Of a stretch of DNA of 64,000 bases, positions 23,201-31,500 are shown piece after piece (the stretch's first letter is position 1; each line of letters opens with the position of its first letter). The notes below the pieces were generated by a model, which was given only the letters and a program-made list of their open reading frames with translations, was not told the DNA's origin and did no database searches. A program made the position numbers and the translations under genes. The stretch is taken from NCBI GenBank assembly GCA_002021875.1, contig CP018627.1, positions 10,664,001 to 10,728,000 of the forward strand, given 5' to 3'. Source of the DNA: Streptomyces hygroscopicus (GTDB lineage: Bacteria > Actinomycetota > Actinomycetes > Streptomycetales > Streptomycetaceae).

Positions 23201-25507
23201 ACGGCGCTGGCCGAATTGCATGCGCACGGTGGCGCGGTGAACTGGGAATCGGTATTCGCGGACCGCGGTGCCAGCCATGTGCAGTTGCCCACATACGCGT
23301 TCCAGCGCGAGCGGTTCTGGCCGGAGACGTCCGCGGCCGGTGGCGGCCGGGATGCCGGTTCGACCGCCGCGGATTCGGTGGACGCGCGATTCTGGGAGGC
23401 GGTCGAGCGCGAGGATCTCGAAGCGCTCGCCGAGGCGCTCGACGTCGACGGCAATACGCCGCTGAGCGCGGTTCTGCCCGCGCTGTCCGCGTATCACCGG
23501 AGCAACCGCGAGCAGTCGACGATCGACGGCTGGCGCTACCGGGTGTCGTGGAAGCCGGTCGCGGACATGACCGGTGGGTCGCTGTCGGGGACGTGGCTGG
23601 CGGTGGTTCCGGCGTCGCGTGCCGAGGACGAACTGGTGGCGGGCGTTGTCTCCGGGCTCGGGCGGCATGGCGCGGATGTGGTGTCGCTGGTGGTGGATGA
23701 GCATCACCTTGACGCCGTGGTCCTGGGGGAGCGGCTGCGTGAGATGGTCGCGGATGTGCCCGAACTGGGTGGCATCCTGTCGCTGCTCGCTCTGGACGAG
23801 GAGCCCTGCCCGGAACACCCCGCGCTGTCCGGCGGCTTCGCTTCCACGTTGACGCTGGTGCAGGCGCTGGTGGAGGTGGGTGCCGGGGCTCCGCTGTGGT
23901 GTGCTTCGCGGGGTGCGGTATCGGTGGGGCGTTCGGACCGGCTCGCCGGCGTGACGCAGTCGCAGGTGTGGGGTCTGGGCCGGGTCGTGGGGCTGGAGCA
24001 CTCCGAGGTGTGGGGTGGTCTGGTCGATCTGCCCGAGGTGCTGGACGAGCGGGCCGTGGGCCGGTTGGTGGGTGTGCTGTCCGCCGGGAGCGATGAGGAC
24101 CAGATCGCCGTGCGCGGTTCGGGGGTCTTCGTACGGCGCCTGGTGAGGGCCGGGGCCGGTGAGGGTGCGGAGCGGTCGTGGCGGGCCGGCGGTTCGGTGC
24201 TGGTGACCGGTGGTACGGGCGCGCTGGGTGCTCGGATCGCGCGGTGGGCGGTGAGCCAGGGGGCCGAGCATCTGGTGCTGACCAGTCGCCGGGGCCTTGA
24301 GGCACCGGGCGCGCCCGAGCTGCGTGCGGAGCTCGAGGCGCTGGGCGCCCGGGTGACCGTGGCGGCCTGCGATGTGGCCGACCGCGAGCGACTGGCCGCG
24401 GTGCTGGACGCCGTTCCGGAGGAGTTCCCGCTGAGGGCCGTCTTCCACGCGGCCGGTGTGGAGCAGGCCGCCGAGCTGGCGGGGATGGGGCTGGCGGACG
24501 CGGCGTCGGTGGTGTCGGGGAAGGCGGCGGGAGCCGGTCATCTGGACGCGCTGCTGGGCGACCGTGAACTCGACGCGTTCGTGGTCTTCTCCTCGATCGC
24601 CGGTGTGTGGGGCAGTGGTGGCCAGGCCGCGTACGGTGCGGCCAATGCCTACCTGGACGCGCTGGTGGAGGACCGGCGTGCCCGGGGCCTCACCGGTACC
24701 GCGGTGGCCTGGGGCCCCTGGGGCGAGGGCGGTATGGCGGCCGGCGACGGCGGCGACCAGCTGGCGCGTCGTGGCCTGCCCTCGATGGCGCCCGGTCTGG
24801 CTATGGCCGCGCTGCAGGGGGCGGTCTCGGGTGACGAAGGTCTGGTGACTGTCGCGGATGTGGACTGGGAGCGATTCGCCCCCGCGTTCACGATCGGACG
24901 GCCCAGCCCGCTCATTGGCGAACTGCCCGAGGTCATATCGGCCCTGGAGCAGGCCCGTGCCGCCGAGGAGACCCATGCGGAGGGCGGATCGCGCCTGAGG
25001 GAACGGCTTCTCGCGCTGGCTCCGGGCGAACGGGAGCGCGCCGTCCTCGACCTGGTGCGCGGTCACGCGGCCGCGGTTCTCGGTTTCTCCGGTATGGAGG
25101 GCGTGGAATCCGACCGTGCCTTCAAGGAATTGGGATTCGACTCGCTCACGGCGGTAGAATTCCGAAACCGGTTGAACGCGGACACCGGACTCCGGCTGCC
25201 GACCACGCTGGTCTTCGACTATCCCAACGCAAGGACTCTCGCCGAACACGTACGAGCGGGCGTACTGCCCGACGAAGGGACATCCGCCACTCCGCTGATC
25301 GCGGATCTGGAAAAACTCGAGGCATCACTTTCCACGGCTGAGCCGGACAACGCCGAGCGAATGGCCATCGCATCCCGACTCCAGGTGCTCCTCGCCAAGC
25401 TGAACGGTGGCGAGGGCGGGGCGTCGGACACTGAGAGCATTACGCAGCGGCTTGACGGGGCGTCGGACGACGATCTCTTCGATTTCATCGAAAACGAGCT
25501 CAGCTAA
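11252..25507 (+). CDS. Type I modular PKS, three KS-AT-KR-ACP modules
   Basis: This 4751-residue protein has three near-identical malonyl-specific ketoreducing modules, which should lay down three successive CH2-CHOH units. Its N-terminal docking helix (residues 1-34, SERVVEALRASLRENDRL) is the partner class of the preceding protein's [11 protein letters not shown] tail and differs from all other N-termini here. Modules: 3.1 (35-1573), 3.2 (1589-3117), 3.3 (3135-4671). All three ATs have GHS(V/I)GE and HAFH, the malonyl-CoA signature. KR types run A, B, A. None has a DH; each AT end runs directly into the KR structural linker. The C-terminus (about 4672-4751) is a docking domain with LIADLEKLEASL and an acidic DDDLFDFIENELS end, matching the DYLKRVT-type start of gene 4. 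The opening roughly 400 bp have less extreme codon choice than the rest (ATT, TTT, CGA, TCT). Confidence 0.97.
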   Translation: MATSSERVVEALRASLRENDRLKLQNQRLVAASREPIAIVGMSCRFPGGVHTPEQLWQLVVDGVDAISGFPTNRGWDTEGLYHPDPDNPGTSYAREGGFCYEADEFDPQFFGISPREAVATDPQQRLVLEASWEAFERTGIDPLSLRGKPVGVFVGTNGQDYSTHLLEAEGGLEGYLTGSAVSVVSGRISYTLGLEGPAVSVDTACSASLVALHMAMQALRQGECDLALAGGVSVMSTPGAFVEFSRQRGLAPDGRCKPFADAADGTGWSEGVGMLLVERLSDARKNGHPVLAVVRGSAINQDGASNGLTAPNGPSQQRVIRQALASAGLSASDVDAVEAHGTGTTLGDPIEAQALLATYGKERSADSPLWLGAIKSNIGHTQAAAGVAGVIKMVMAMRHGVLPKTLHVDEPSRQVDWSAGDVRLLTETTAWPETDRPRRAGISSFGVSGTNAHTIIEQAPEADRDGQTQTTAPEGDEAKRSVVLPWLLSGKSAEALAAQAGRLHAHLSAHSEPALTDVGFSLATTRSAFEYRAALVAGDRDEFLRGLKALATGENAAQVIQGTTRVEDTLAFLFSGQGAQRLGMGRELYDAFPVFAQALDEVCAHLDVVLDRPLREVMFAAEGSADAELLDQTAFTQPALFAIEVALFRLLEHFGVTPDVLIGHSVGEIAAAHVAGVFSLEDACTLIAARGRLMQALPEGGAMVAVQASEEEIAASLAGRAAEVSIAAVNGPAAVVIAGDEGAALEIAAQWAEQGRKTRRLKVSHAFHSPRMDAMLDDFRKVVEGLSFAAPSIDLVSNVTGGVASDAEVCSPEYWVRHVREGVRFLDGVRALEGQGVTTLLEVGPDGVLSAMAQDCLSERSEPASAPVIVPGLRKDRSEVVALTTALARLHVHGSAVDWTSAFDGLGARRVDLPTYAFQRRRYWAEKSADAAGADLGIRHEVDARFWQAVEREDLESLARTLDFEDEASLGAVLPALSAYWRSSRDQSTIDGWRYRVSWKPVPDVAEGSLSGTWLVVVPASRAEDELVPGVVAGLERHGAGVVSLVLDERDLDGSVLAGRLREVVGQTPELSGVLSLLALDEEPNSEYPALSGGYARSLVLAQAMVEADVPARLWCGTRGAVSVGRWDRLTGAVQSQVWGLGRVVALEHSAVWGGLVDLPESLDERGAVRLAGVLSAGNGEDQVAIRGSGVFARRLVRADAGVGAERPWRARGTVLVTGGTGALGGQVAGWLARSGAEHLVLTSRRGLDAPGAAELRDELEVLGARVTVVACDVTDRDALAAVLDDIPEEFPLSAVFHAAGVEQAAELLGMSLADAAAVVSGKAAGAAYLDELLGDRELDAFVVFSSIAGVWGSGGQAAYSAANAYLDALVEERRARSLAGTAVAWGPWAEGGMAAAEGAERELARRGLRVMAPGLAIAALQGAIAGDDGAVTVADMDWERFAPSFTLGRPSPLIGDLPEVAKVLEAAGASGGADASSGLRERLAGLTEAETDRALLDLVRGHVAAVLGFTGGETVDAERAFKELGFDSLTAVELRNRLNAETGLALSATLVFDYPNASILADHLRAEVLGTRGAVAGPVAVAARVDDDPIAIVGMSCRFPGGVHSPEDLWDLVVGGSDAISEFPSNRGWDVDGMYDPDPERSGTFYSREGGFLHEAGEFDASFFGISPREALAMDPQQRLLLETSWEVFERAGIAPTSVRGNQIGVFVGAATSGYGSGGGELAEELEGQLLTGNSASVVSGRISYTLGLEGPAMTMDSACSSSLVALHQAAQALRQGECDMALAGGVTVLATPAAFVEFSRQRGLAPDGRCKPFADAADGTGWSEGVGMLLVERLSDAERNGHQVLAIVRGSAINQDGASNGLTAPNGPSQQRVIRQALANARLSAAEVDAVEAHGTGTMLGDPIEAQALLATYGQERPEGRPLWLGALKSNIGHTQAAAGVAGIIKMVMAMRHGVLPKMLHVDEPSRQVDWSAGEVRLLTEATEWPETGQPRRVGVSAFGVSGTNAHTIIEQAPVYDEAVRDEAPAEDRGVLAWALSGRSPEALRAQAERLRSRLMERTELGALDVGYSLVATRSVLEHRAVVTGADRAELLRGLEAVAAGETAPGVIQSAARTSGSTAFLFSGQGAQRLGMGRELYEAFPVFARALDEVCAHLDVLLDRPLKDVMFAAEGSVDAELLDQTAFTQPALFAVEVALFRLLKHWDVTPDVVIGHSIGEIAAAHVAGVFSLEDACTLVAARGRLMQALPEGGAMVAVEASEEEIAASLAGREAEVSIAAVNGPTSVVIAGDEAAALEIAGQWAEQGRKTRQLRVSHAFHSPRMDAMLGDFRKVIEGLSFAPPSIALVSNVSGKSAGADEVCSPEYWVRHVREAVRFADGVRALEAQGVTTFLEVGPDGVLSAMTRECLTAEDASASVVVPVLRKDRPEPQALTTALAELHAHGGTVDWEQLFAGRGARKVELPTYAFQRQRYWLEDAGGASGGSAADSVDARFWEAVEREDLEALAEALDIDGEGSLSELLPALSSYRRQQRDRATVDGWRYRVSWKPVPDLATGSLSGTWLLVVPAGLADSDVTTSIRHGFEKYGARAVPVAVAADTDADGLARALLAALDGESEVGVLSLLGLDEEPLVEEPVVAAGLALTLRLVQALAGLDMGVRLWCASRGAVSVGRSDRLTSPVQAEVWGLGRVAALEHPRIWGGLVDLPEVLDERAVGRLAGVLSAEGAEGAEDQAAVRGSGVFGRRLARVASSGGGAWRPTGSVLVTGGTGALGAHVARWAVREGAEHIVLTSRRGLAADGAPELKAELEAMGALVSVVACDVADREALTELLAGIPEEFPLRGVVHAAGVLDDGVLDGLSVDRVAGVLGAKVAGARQLHELTAHLDLDAFVLFSSFAGVMGGAGQGAYAAANAHLDALAVLRRGAGLAGTAVAWGPWAEAGMAVEGRAGERVRGGVVAAMDPALAVAALGWAVGHDEAALVVADVDWERLASAHAASGGGAFISDIPEAHKHLTAVEAGAEAEAATFAQKLAGLSATERNQAVLELVRGHAAAVLGHASAEAVEPGRAFRDLGFDSLTAVELRNRLDLATGLRLPATLVFDYPSAVELADYLDAEAFGTTQPAVAAAEPRAVAVDSDPIAIVAMSCHFPGDVHTPEELWRLVAEGGDAIAEFPADRGWDLDGLYDPDPERFGTSYAREGGFLYGAPDFDAGFFGISPREAVAMDPQQRLLLETSWEAFEGAGIAPESLRGTRAGVFVGTNGQDYAGLWMDAQGDLEGHLGTGSAASVASGRISYTFGLEGPAVTVDTACSSSLVALHMAMQALRQGECDLALAGGVSVMSTPGAFVEFSRQRGLAPDGRCKPFSDGADGTGWGEGIGMLLVERLSDARRNGHPVLAVVRGSAINQDGASNGLTAPNGPSQQRVIRQALASAGLSAAEVDAVEAHGTGTMLGDPIEAQALLATYGQGRAEGSPLWLGAIKSNIGHTQAAAGVAGIIKMVMAMRYGVLPKTLHVGEPSRQVDWSAGEVRLLTETTAWPETDRPRRAGISSFGLSGTNAHTIIEQAPAVAESEVSDPATPGTADSMDMVPWLVSGKSPEALRAQAERLHTHVAARADLGALDVGYSLATRSVFEHRAVLVGEDREALLRGLEAVAGRGIASGVVQGQAVPGGKTAFLFSGQGAQRLGMGRELYEAFPVFAQALDEVCAHLDVVLDRPLRDVVFAAEGSADAELLDQTAFTQPALFAIEVALFRLLEHFGITPDVVIGHSIGEIAAAHVAGVFSLEDACTLIAARGRLMQALPEGGAMVAIQASEEEVAASLAGREHEMSIAAVNGPSAVVIAGHAAAVQEVADTWTAKGAKTRRLRVSHAFHSCLMDSMLDAFGHVVREVSFEPPTMALVSNVTGGLVSEAEMCSPDYWVRHVREAVRFADGVRSLEALGVTRFLEVGPDGVLTAMAQDCLAESAEDTSAAMLVPVLRKQRPETGALVTALAELHAHGGAVNWESVFADRGASHVQLPTYAFQRERFWPETSAAGGGRDAGSTAADSVDARFWEAVEREDLEALAEALDVDGNTPLSAVLPALSAYHRSNREQSTIDGWRYRVSWKPVADMTGGSLSGTWLAVVPASRAEDELVAGVVSGLGRHGADVVSLVVDEHHLDAVVLGERLREMVADVPELGGILSLLALDEEPCPEHPALSGGFASTLTLVQALVEVGAGAPLWCASRGAVSVGRSDRLAGVTQSQVWGLGRVVGLEHSEVWGGLVDLPEVLDERAVGRLVGVLSAGSDEDQIAVRGSGVFVRRLVRAGAGEGAERSWRAGGSVLVTGGTGALGARIARWAVSQGAEHLVLTSRRGLEAPGAPELRAELEALGARVTVAACDVADRERLAAVLDAVPEEFPLRAVFHAAGVEQAAELAGMGLADAASVVSGKAAGAGHLDALLGDRELDAFVVFSSIAGVWGSGGQAAYGAANAYLDALVEDRRARGLTGTAVAWGPWGEGGMAAGDGGDQLARRGLPSMAPGLAMAALQGAVSGDEGLVTVADVDWERFAPAFTIGRPSPLIGELPEVISALEQARAAEETHAEGGSRLRERLLALAPGERERAVLDLVRGHAAAVLGFSGMEGVESDRAFKELGFDSLTAVEFRNRLNADTGLRLPTTLVFDYPNARTLAEHVRAGVLPDEGTSATPLIADLEKLEASLSTAEPDNAERMAIASRLQVLLAKLNGGEGGASDTESITQRLDGASDDDLFDFIENELS
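11354..15970 (+). other. PKS module 3.1: KS-AT(malonyl)-KR(A)-ACP
   Basis: KS from residue 35 with Cys206, in TACSAS instead of the usual TACSSS. AT from about 571 with Ser666 (GHSVGE) and HAFH at 766-769. KR has TGGTGALGG near 1219, no LDD loop (HAAGVEQAAEL) and Trp1353 in GVWGSGG eight residues before Tyr1361, the A-type pattern. ACP Ser1530. The unit formed is an acetate-derived secondary alcohol of L configuration if the A-type rule holds. Confidence 0.93.
16016..20600 (+). other. PKS module 3.2: KS-AT(malonyl)-KR(B)-ACP
   Basis: KS from about residue 1589 with Cys1762 in MDSACSSS, where other KSs here read [10 protein letters not shown] from about 2121 with Ser2216 (GHSIGE) and HAFH at 2316-2319. 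KR carries the LDD loop ([12 protein letters not shown]), with Tyr2906 and no Trp in GVMGGAGQ, so B-type. ACP Ser3074. Part of the AT is almost identical in DNA to module 5.2. Confidence 0.93.
17886..18354 (+). repeat. Malonyl-AT repeat, copy in module 3.2
   Basis: This 469-bp block matches 57080-57548 in module 5.2 with five differences that I can see, although the two lie 39 kb apart in different genes. It spans GHSIGE through HAFH to the C-terminal AT subdomain. Confidence 0.75.
20654..25263 (+). other. PKS module 3.3: KS-AT(malonyl)-KR(A)-ACP
   Basis: KS from about residue 3135 with a variant N-terminal motif (CHFPGD for CRFPGG) and Cys3307. AT from about 3669 with Ser3764 (GHSIGE) and HAFH at 3864-3867. 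The AT C-terminal part (about nt 22690-23320) diverges in protein and codon use from sister ATs. KR lacks LDD and has Trp4453 before Tyr4461, so A-type. ACP Ser4631. Confidence 0.93.
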
Positions 25508-25584
25508 ATGTGACCGCCGAGGTGCAGTTCTCTGGCCTCCTTTCATTCTTCAGTCTTCTTTGACTCGTAACAGGCAAGGTTTTC
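25508..25584 (+). promoter_or_regulatory. Gene 3/4 intergenic leader with weak RBS and pyrimidine tract
   Basis: This 77-bp gap is less GC-rich and pyrimidine-rich, with CCTCCTTTC at 25536-25544 identical to the anti-Shine-Dalgarno end of 16S rRNA. The only SD-like motif is AAGG at 25576-25579. It sits 5 nt before ATG 25585 and 8 nt before an in-frame GTG at 25588; the GTG would give MNEDRL, like gene 6's MNEEKL. No promoter is evident. Confidence 0.4.
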
Positions 25585-28500
25585 ATGGTGAACGAAGATA
25601 GGCTTCGGGACTACCTCAAACGGGTAACGGCAGATCTGCACCAAGCGCGCCAACGCCTGCGCGAGCTGGAGGCAGGAGAGCAGGAGCCCATCGCGATCGT
25701 GGCGATGAGCTGCCGTTTCCCGGGGGGCGTGGGGAGCCCCGAGGACCTGTGGCGGTTGGTGGCCGGCGGTGGTGACGCCATCTCCGACTTCCCGTCCAAC
25801 CGTGGCTGGGACGTGGACGGGATGTACGACCCCGATCCCGAGAGCTCGGGCACGTTCTACTCCCGTGAGGGTGGTTTCCTTCACGACGCGGCCGAGTTCG
25901 ACGCGGGCTTCTTCGGAATCTCGCCGCGTGAGGCCCTTGCCATGGATCCGCAGCAGCGGTTGCTGCTGGAGACCTCATGGGAGGCGTTCGAGCGTGCGGG
26001 CATCGCTCCGGGGTCGGTGAAGGGCCGTCGAGGCGGTGTCTTCGTGGGCGCCTCGACCTCGGGTTACGGGGCGGATGTCGACGAGGTCCCGGAGGAAGCC
26101 GAAGGCCATTTGCTGACGGGTACCTCGACTTCCGTCGTATCAGGCCGTATCGCGTACACCTTCGGTCTCGAGGGGCCCGCGGTGACCGTGGACACGGCGT
26201 GTTCCTCGTCGCTGGTGGCGCTCCATCTCGCGGCACAGGCGCTGCGCCAGGGTGAGTGTGACCTGGCGCTGGCCGGTGGTGTGACGGTGATGTCGTCCCC
26301 GAGCGCCTTCGTGGAGTTCAGCCGGCAGCGTGGGCTGGCACCCGATGGCCGGTGCAAGCCGTACGCGGACGCCGCGGATGGCACGGGCTGGTCCGAGGGC
26401 GTCGGCATGCTGCTCGTGGAGCGGCTGTCGGACGCGCGCCGACACGGCCACCCGGTACTGGCGGTCGTGCGGGGTTCGGCGGTCAACCAGGACGGTGCGT
26501 CCAACGGTCTGACGGCGCCCAACGGCCCGTCCCAGCAGCGGGTCATCCGGGACGCCCTGTCGAGCGCCCGGCTGGCCCCGGCCGATGTGGACGTGGTGGA
26601 AGGGCACGGGACCGGTACGTCCCTGGGCGACCCGATCGAGGCGCAGGCCCTGTTGGCCACCTACGGCCAGGAGCGGCCGGAGGGCCGCCCGCTATGGCTG
26701 GGCGCGCTCAAGTCGAACATCGGGCACACCCAGGCCGCGGCCGGTGTCGCCGGTGTCATCAAGATGGTGATGGCGATGCGGCACGGGGTGCTGCCGCAGA
26801 CGCTGCATGTGGACGAGCCCTCGCGTCAGGTGGACTGGTCGGCGGGTGAGGTGCGGCTGCTGACCGAGGCCACCGCATGGCCCGAGACCGAGCAGCCGCG
26901 CCGGGCCGGTGTCTCCGCCTTCGGTGTGAGCGGCACCAACGCGCACACCATCATCGAACAGGCCCCGCCGGTCGAGGACGAGGCCGAGGCGACCCCGGTG
27001 TCCGAGGGTGACACTGGTGTGGCCACCTGGCTGCTGTCGGGTCGTGACTCGGACGCGCTGCGCGCCCAGGCCGCCCGGCTCAAGGCGTTCCTGCTGGAGC
27101 GGACCGAGCTGAGCGCCCAGGACGTCGGCCATTCCCTGGTGGCGACCCGGTCGATGTTCGAGCACCGCGCGGTGGTGTCCGGTGCGAACCATGCGGAACT
27201 CCTCGCCGGGCTCGAAGCCGTGGCCACGGGCGATGTCGCTCCCGCCGTGGCCCAGGGCGTGGCGGGGACGGCCGTCAAGACGGCGTTCCTCTTCTCGGGT
27301 CAGGGCGCGCAGCGCCTTGGGATGGGCCGGGAGCTGTACGACGGCTTCCCCGTGTTCGCCCAGGCGCTGGACGAGGTGTGTGCGCACCTGGATGTCGTGT
27401 TGGACCGCCCGCTGCGGGATGTGGTGTTCGCCGCGGAGGGGAGCGCGGACGCCGAACTGCTGGACCAGACGGCCTTCACCCAGCCCGCGCTGTTCGCCAT
27501 CGAGGTGGCGCTGTTCCGGCTGCTGGAGCACTGGGGCATCACCCCGGATGTGCTGATCGGTCACTCCATCGGTGAGATCGCCGCCGCCCACGTGGCCGGG
27601 GTGTTCTCCCTGGAGGACGCCTGCACGCTGGTGGCGGCCCGCGGCCGGCTGATGCAGGCGCTGCCAGAGGGCGGCGCCATGGTGGCGGTGCAGGCGTCGG
27701 AGGAGGAGATCGCCGGTTCGCTCGCCGGTCGTGAGGCCGAGGTGAGCATCGCCGCCGTCAACGGCCCCACCGCCGTCGTCATCGCCGGTGACGAGGCCGC
27801 GGTGCTGGAGATCGCGGCCCAGTGGTCGGAACAAGGCCGTAAGACGAGTCGGCTGAAGGTCAGTCACGCTTTCCACTCCCCGCGTATGGACGCGATGCTG
27901 GACGACTTCCGCCGTGTCGTGCGGGGGCTGTCCTTCCAGACTCCTACCCAGGCATTGGTTTCCAATGTCACCGGCGAGCCCGTTGGCGCCGAAGAAATCA
28001 GCTCGCCCGACTACTGGGTGCGGCATGTGCGCGAGGCCGTGCGCTTCGCCGACGGCATACGCTCCCTCCATGCCCAGGGCGTGACCGCCTACCTGGAGGT
28101 CGGGCCCGATGGTGTGCTCTCGGCGATGGCCCGGGACTGCCTGACGACCGAGTCGGCGTCGGCCCCGGTCGTGGTGCCCGTTCTGCGCAAGGGACGCCCC
28201 GACGCACAGGCTGTGATGGCCGCGCTGACCGAGGCCCACGTCCACGGTGTGACGGTGAACTGGGCGCAGGTCTTCGACGGGCGGGGCGCCCGCAAGGTTG
28301 AGCTGCCGACGTACCCCTTCCAGCGTCAGCGCTACTGGCTGGAGGGTACGAGCGCGGCGTCCAAGAGGTCCGCCGCGGACAGTGTGGACGCGCGGTTCTG
28401 GGACGCGGTGGAGCGCGAAGACCTGGAGGCGCTGGCCCAGGCGCTGGATGTCGACGGCGCCGGCTCACTCGGCGAACTGCTGCCCGCGCTGTCCTCGTAC

Positions 28501-31500
28501 CGGCGCCAGCAGCGTGACCGGGCCACCGTCGACGGCTGGCGGTACCGGATTTCATGGAAGCCGGTCTCGGAGAACCCCGCCGCCACCCTTTCGGGGACAT
28601 GGCTCGTGGTCGTCCCCGCCTCCGGCGTCGATGACACCGTCGGGGAGTCGGCGTCCGCCGCTCTCCAGCGGCACGGTGCCGATGTCGTCCGCGTGGTGGC
28701 GGACGAGGGCGACCTTGCCCCCGGTGTGCTGGCCGAGCGGCTGCGCGAGATCGCCACCGGTCTGCCCGGGGTCGGCGGTGTGCTGTCCCTGGCGGGGCTG
28801 GACGAGCGGCCCTGCACCGAGCACCCGGTGGTCTCCCGTGGCCTGGCGCTGACCCTGACGCTGGTGCGGGCCATGGCCGAGGCGGACATCGAGGCCCGAC
28901 TGTGGTGCGGCACCCGGGGTGCCGTGTCGGTGGGCCGCTCCGACCAGCTCACCAGCCCCGCACAGGCGGAGATTTGGGGCCTCGGCCGGGTCGCGGCCAT
29001 GGAACACCCGCGGATCTGGGGCGGCCTCGTCGATCTGCCGGAGACGCTGGACGAGCGCGCCGCCGCGCGACTGGCCTGGGCACTGTCCGCCGAAGGCGGC
29101 GAGGACCAGGTGGCACTGCGCGGATCCGGAGCGTACGCCCGGCGCCTCACCCGCATCACGGTCGGCAACGAGTCGGCCGAGCGCGCGTGGCGGCCCCGGG
29201 GCTCGGTGCTGATCACCGGTGGCACCGGTGCCCTGGGCGCGCAGGTGGCGCGCTGGGCCGTACGCGAGGGCGCCGAACACCTGGTGCTGACGAGCCGTCG
29301 CGGCCCGGCGGCCGAAGGCGCTTCCGAGCTCAAGGCGGAACTCGAGGAACTGGGCGCCGAGGTGACCGTCGCGGCCTGCGACGCCGCCGACCGGGACGCC
29401 CTCGCCGCGGTGCTGGCCGCCATTCCCGAGCGGCACCCCCTGAGCGCCGTCGTGCACGCGGCGGGCATCCTGGACGACGGTGTGCTGGACGGCCTGACCG
29501 TCGACCAGCTCGCCGGGACCCTGACCGCGAAGGTGGAGGGCGCGCGGCAGCTGCACGAGCTGACCGAAGGACTGTCGCTCGACGCGTTCGTGCTGTTCTC
29601 CTCCTTCGCCGGTGTCGTCGGCGGCGCGGGCCAGGCCGCCTACGCGGCGGCCAACGCCTACCTGGACGCGCTGGCGCAGCAGCGCCGCGCCCAGGGCCTG
29701 GCCGCCACCGCGGTCGCCTGGGGCCCGTGGGCCGAGAGCGGTATGGCCGCGAGCGGCCGCGCCGGGGACCGGATGCGCGGCGGGCCACTGCCCCCCATGG
29801 CTCCCTCGCTGGCCGTGGACGCGCTGCGCTGGGCCGTCGGCCACGACGAGGCCGCGCTGGTCGTGGCCGACATCGACTGGTCCGGTATGGCCTCGATGAT
29901 GAGCGCGGGCCCCAGCGCCCTCGTCAGCGACATCCCCGAGGCACGCGAGTTCCTGACCGCCTCGGGTGGTGCCGCCGCCCGGACTGAGCCGGGGTCCGGC
30001 CTGCCGGAGCAACTGGCCGGACTCTCGGACGCCGAACAGCGAGCCGTCCTGCTGGACCTCATCCGCACCCACGCGGCCTCGGCGCTCGGCCACTTCTCGG
30101 CGGACTCCGTCGAGCCCGGCCGCGCCTTCCGGGACCTCGGGTTCGACTCCCTCACCGCCATCGAGCTGCGCAACCGGCTCGACCTGGCCACCGGTCTGCG
30201 CCTGCCGTCGACCCTCGTCTTCGACTACCCGACCGCCGAGGTGCTCGCCGGCCATCTGCTTCAGGAGCTGGGCGGCGCCCACACCGATGCGGTCGGCTCG
30301 ACGGTGGCGCACCGGGTGCGGCCCGATGACGACGACCCCATCGCGATCGTGGCGATGAGCTGCCGCTTCCCCGGAGGCGTCGAGACCCCGCAGGACCTGT
30401 GGCGCCTCCTGGCCGAAGGCGGCGACGCCATCGCCGGGTTCCCCGGCGACCGTGGCTGGGACGTCGAGGGGATGTATCACCCGGACCCCGAGCACCCGGG
30501 CACCTTCTACGCCCGCGAGGGCGGCTTCCTCTACGGGGCGCCCCAGTTCGACCCGGTGTTCTTCGGGATCTCGCCGCGCGAGGCGATGGCGATGGACCCG
30601 CAGCAGCGACTGCTGCTGGAGACGTCGTGGGAGGCGTTCGAGTACGCGGGCGTCAAGCCGGCCGCGCTGCGGGGCACCCGCACCGGTGTGTTCGTCGGCA
30701 CCAACGGCCAGGACTACTCCACGATCATGCTCGACGCCCCCGAGGACTTCGGTGGCCATGTGGGCACGGGCAGCGCGGCCAGCGTGGTGTCCGGGCGCAT
30801 CTCGTACACGTTCGGCCTCGAGGGGCCGGCGATGACGGTGGACACGGCGTGTTCGTCGTCGCTGGTGGCGCTGCATCTCGCGGCACAGGCGCTGCGCCAG
30901 GGCGAGTGCGATCTGGCGCTGGCCGGTGGTGTGTCGGTGATGTCGACACCGGGTGCCTTCGTGGAGTTCAGCCGCCAGCGCGGACTGGCGCCCGACGGCC
31001 GGTGCAAGCCGTTCGCGGAGGGCGCGGACGGCACGGGCTGGTCCGAGGGCGTCGGCATGCTGCTCGTGGAGCGGCTGTCGGACGCCCGGCGCAATGGCCA
31101 CCAGGTGCTGGCGATCGTGCGGGGCTCCGCCGTGAACCAGGACGGTGCCTCGAATGGTCTGACCGCGCCCAACGGACCCTCGCAGCAGCGGGTCATCCGG
31201 CAGGCGCTGGCCAGCGCCGGACTGTCGGCCGCCGAGGTGGACGCGGTCGAGGCGCACGGCACCGGTACGACGCTGGGCGACCCGATCGAGGCGCAGGCTC
31301 TGCTCGCCACCTACGGCCAGGAGCGGCCGGAGGGCCACCCGCTGTGGCTGGGCGCCGTCAAGTCCAACCTCGGCCATACGCAGGCCGCGGCGGGCGTGGC
31401 CGGGGTCATCAAGATGGTGATGGCCATGCGCGCGGGCATGCTGCCGATGACGCTGCATGTGGATGAGCCGTCGCGGGAGGTGGACTGGTCGGCGGGTGAG

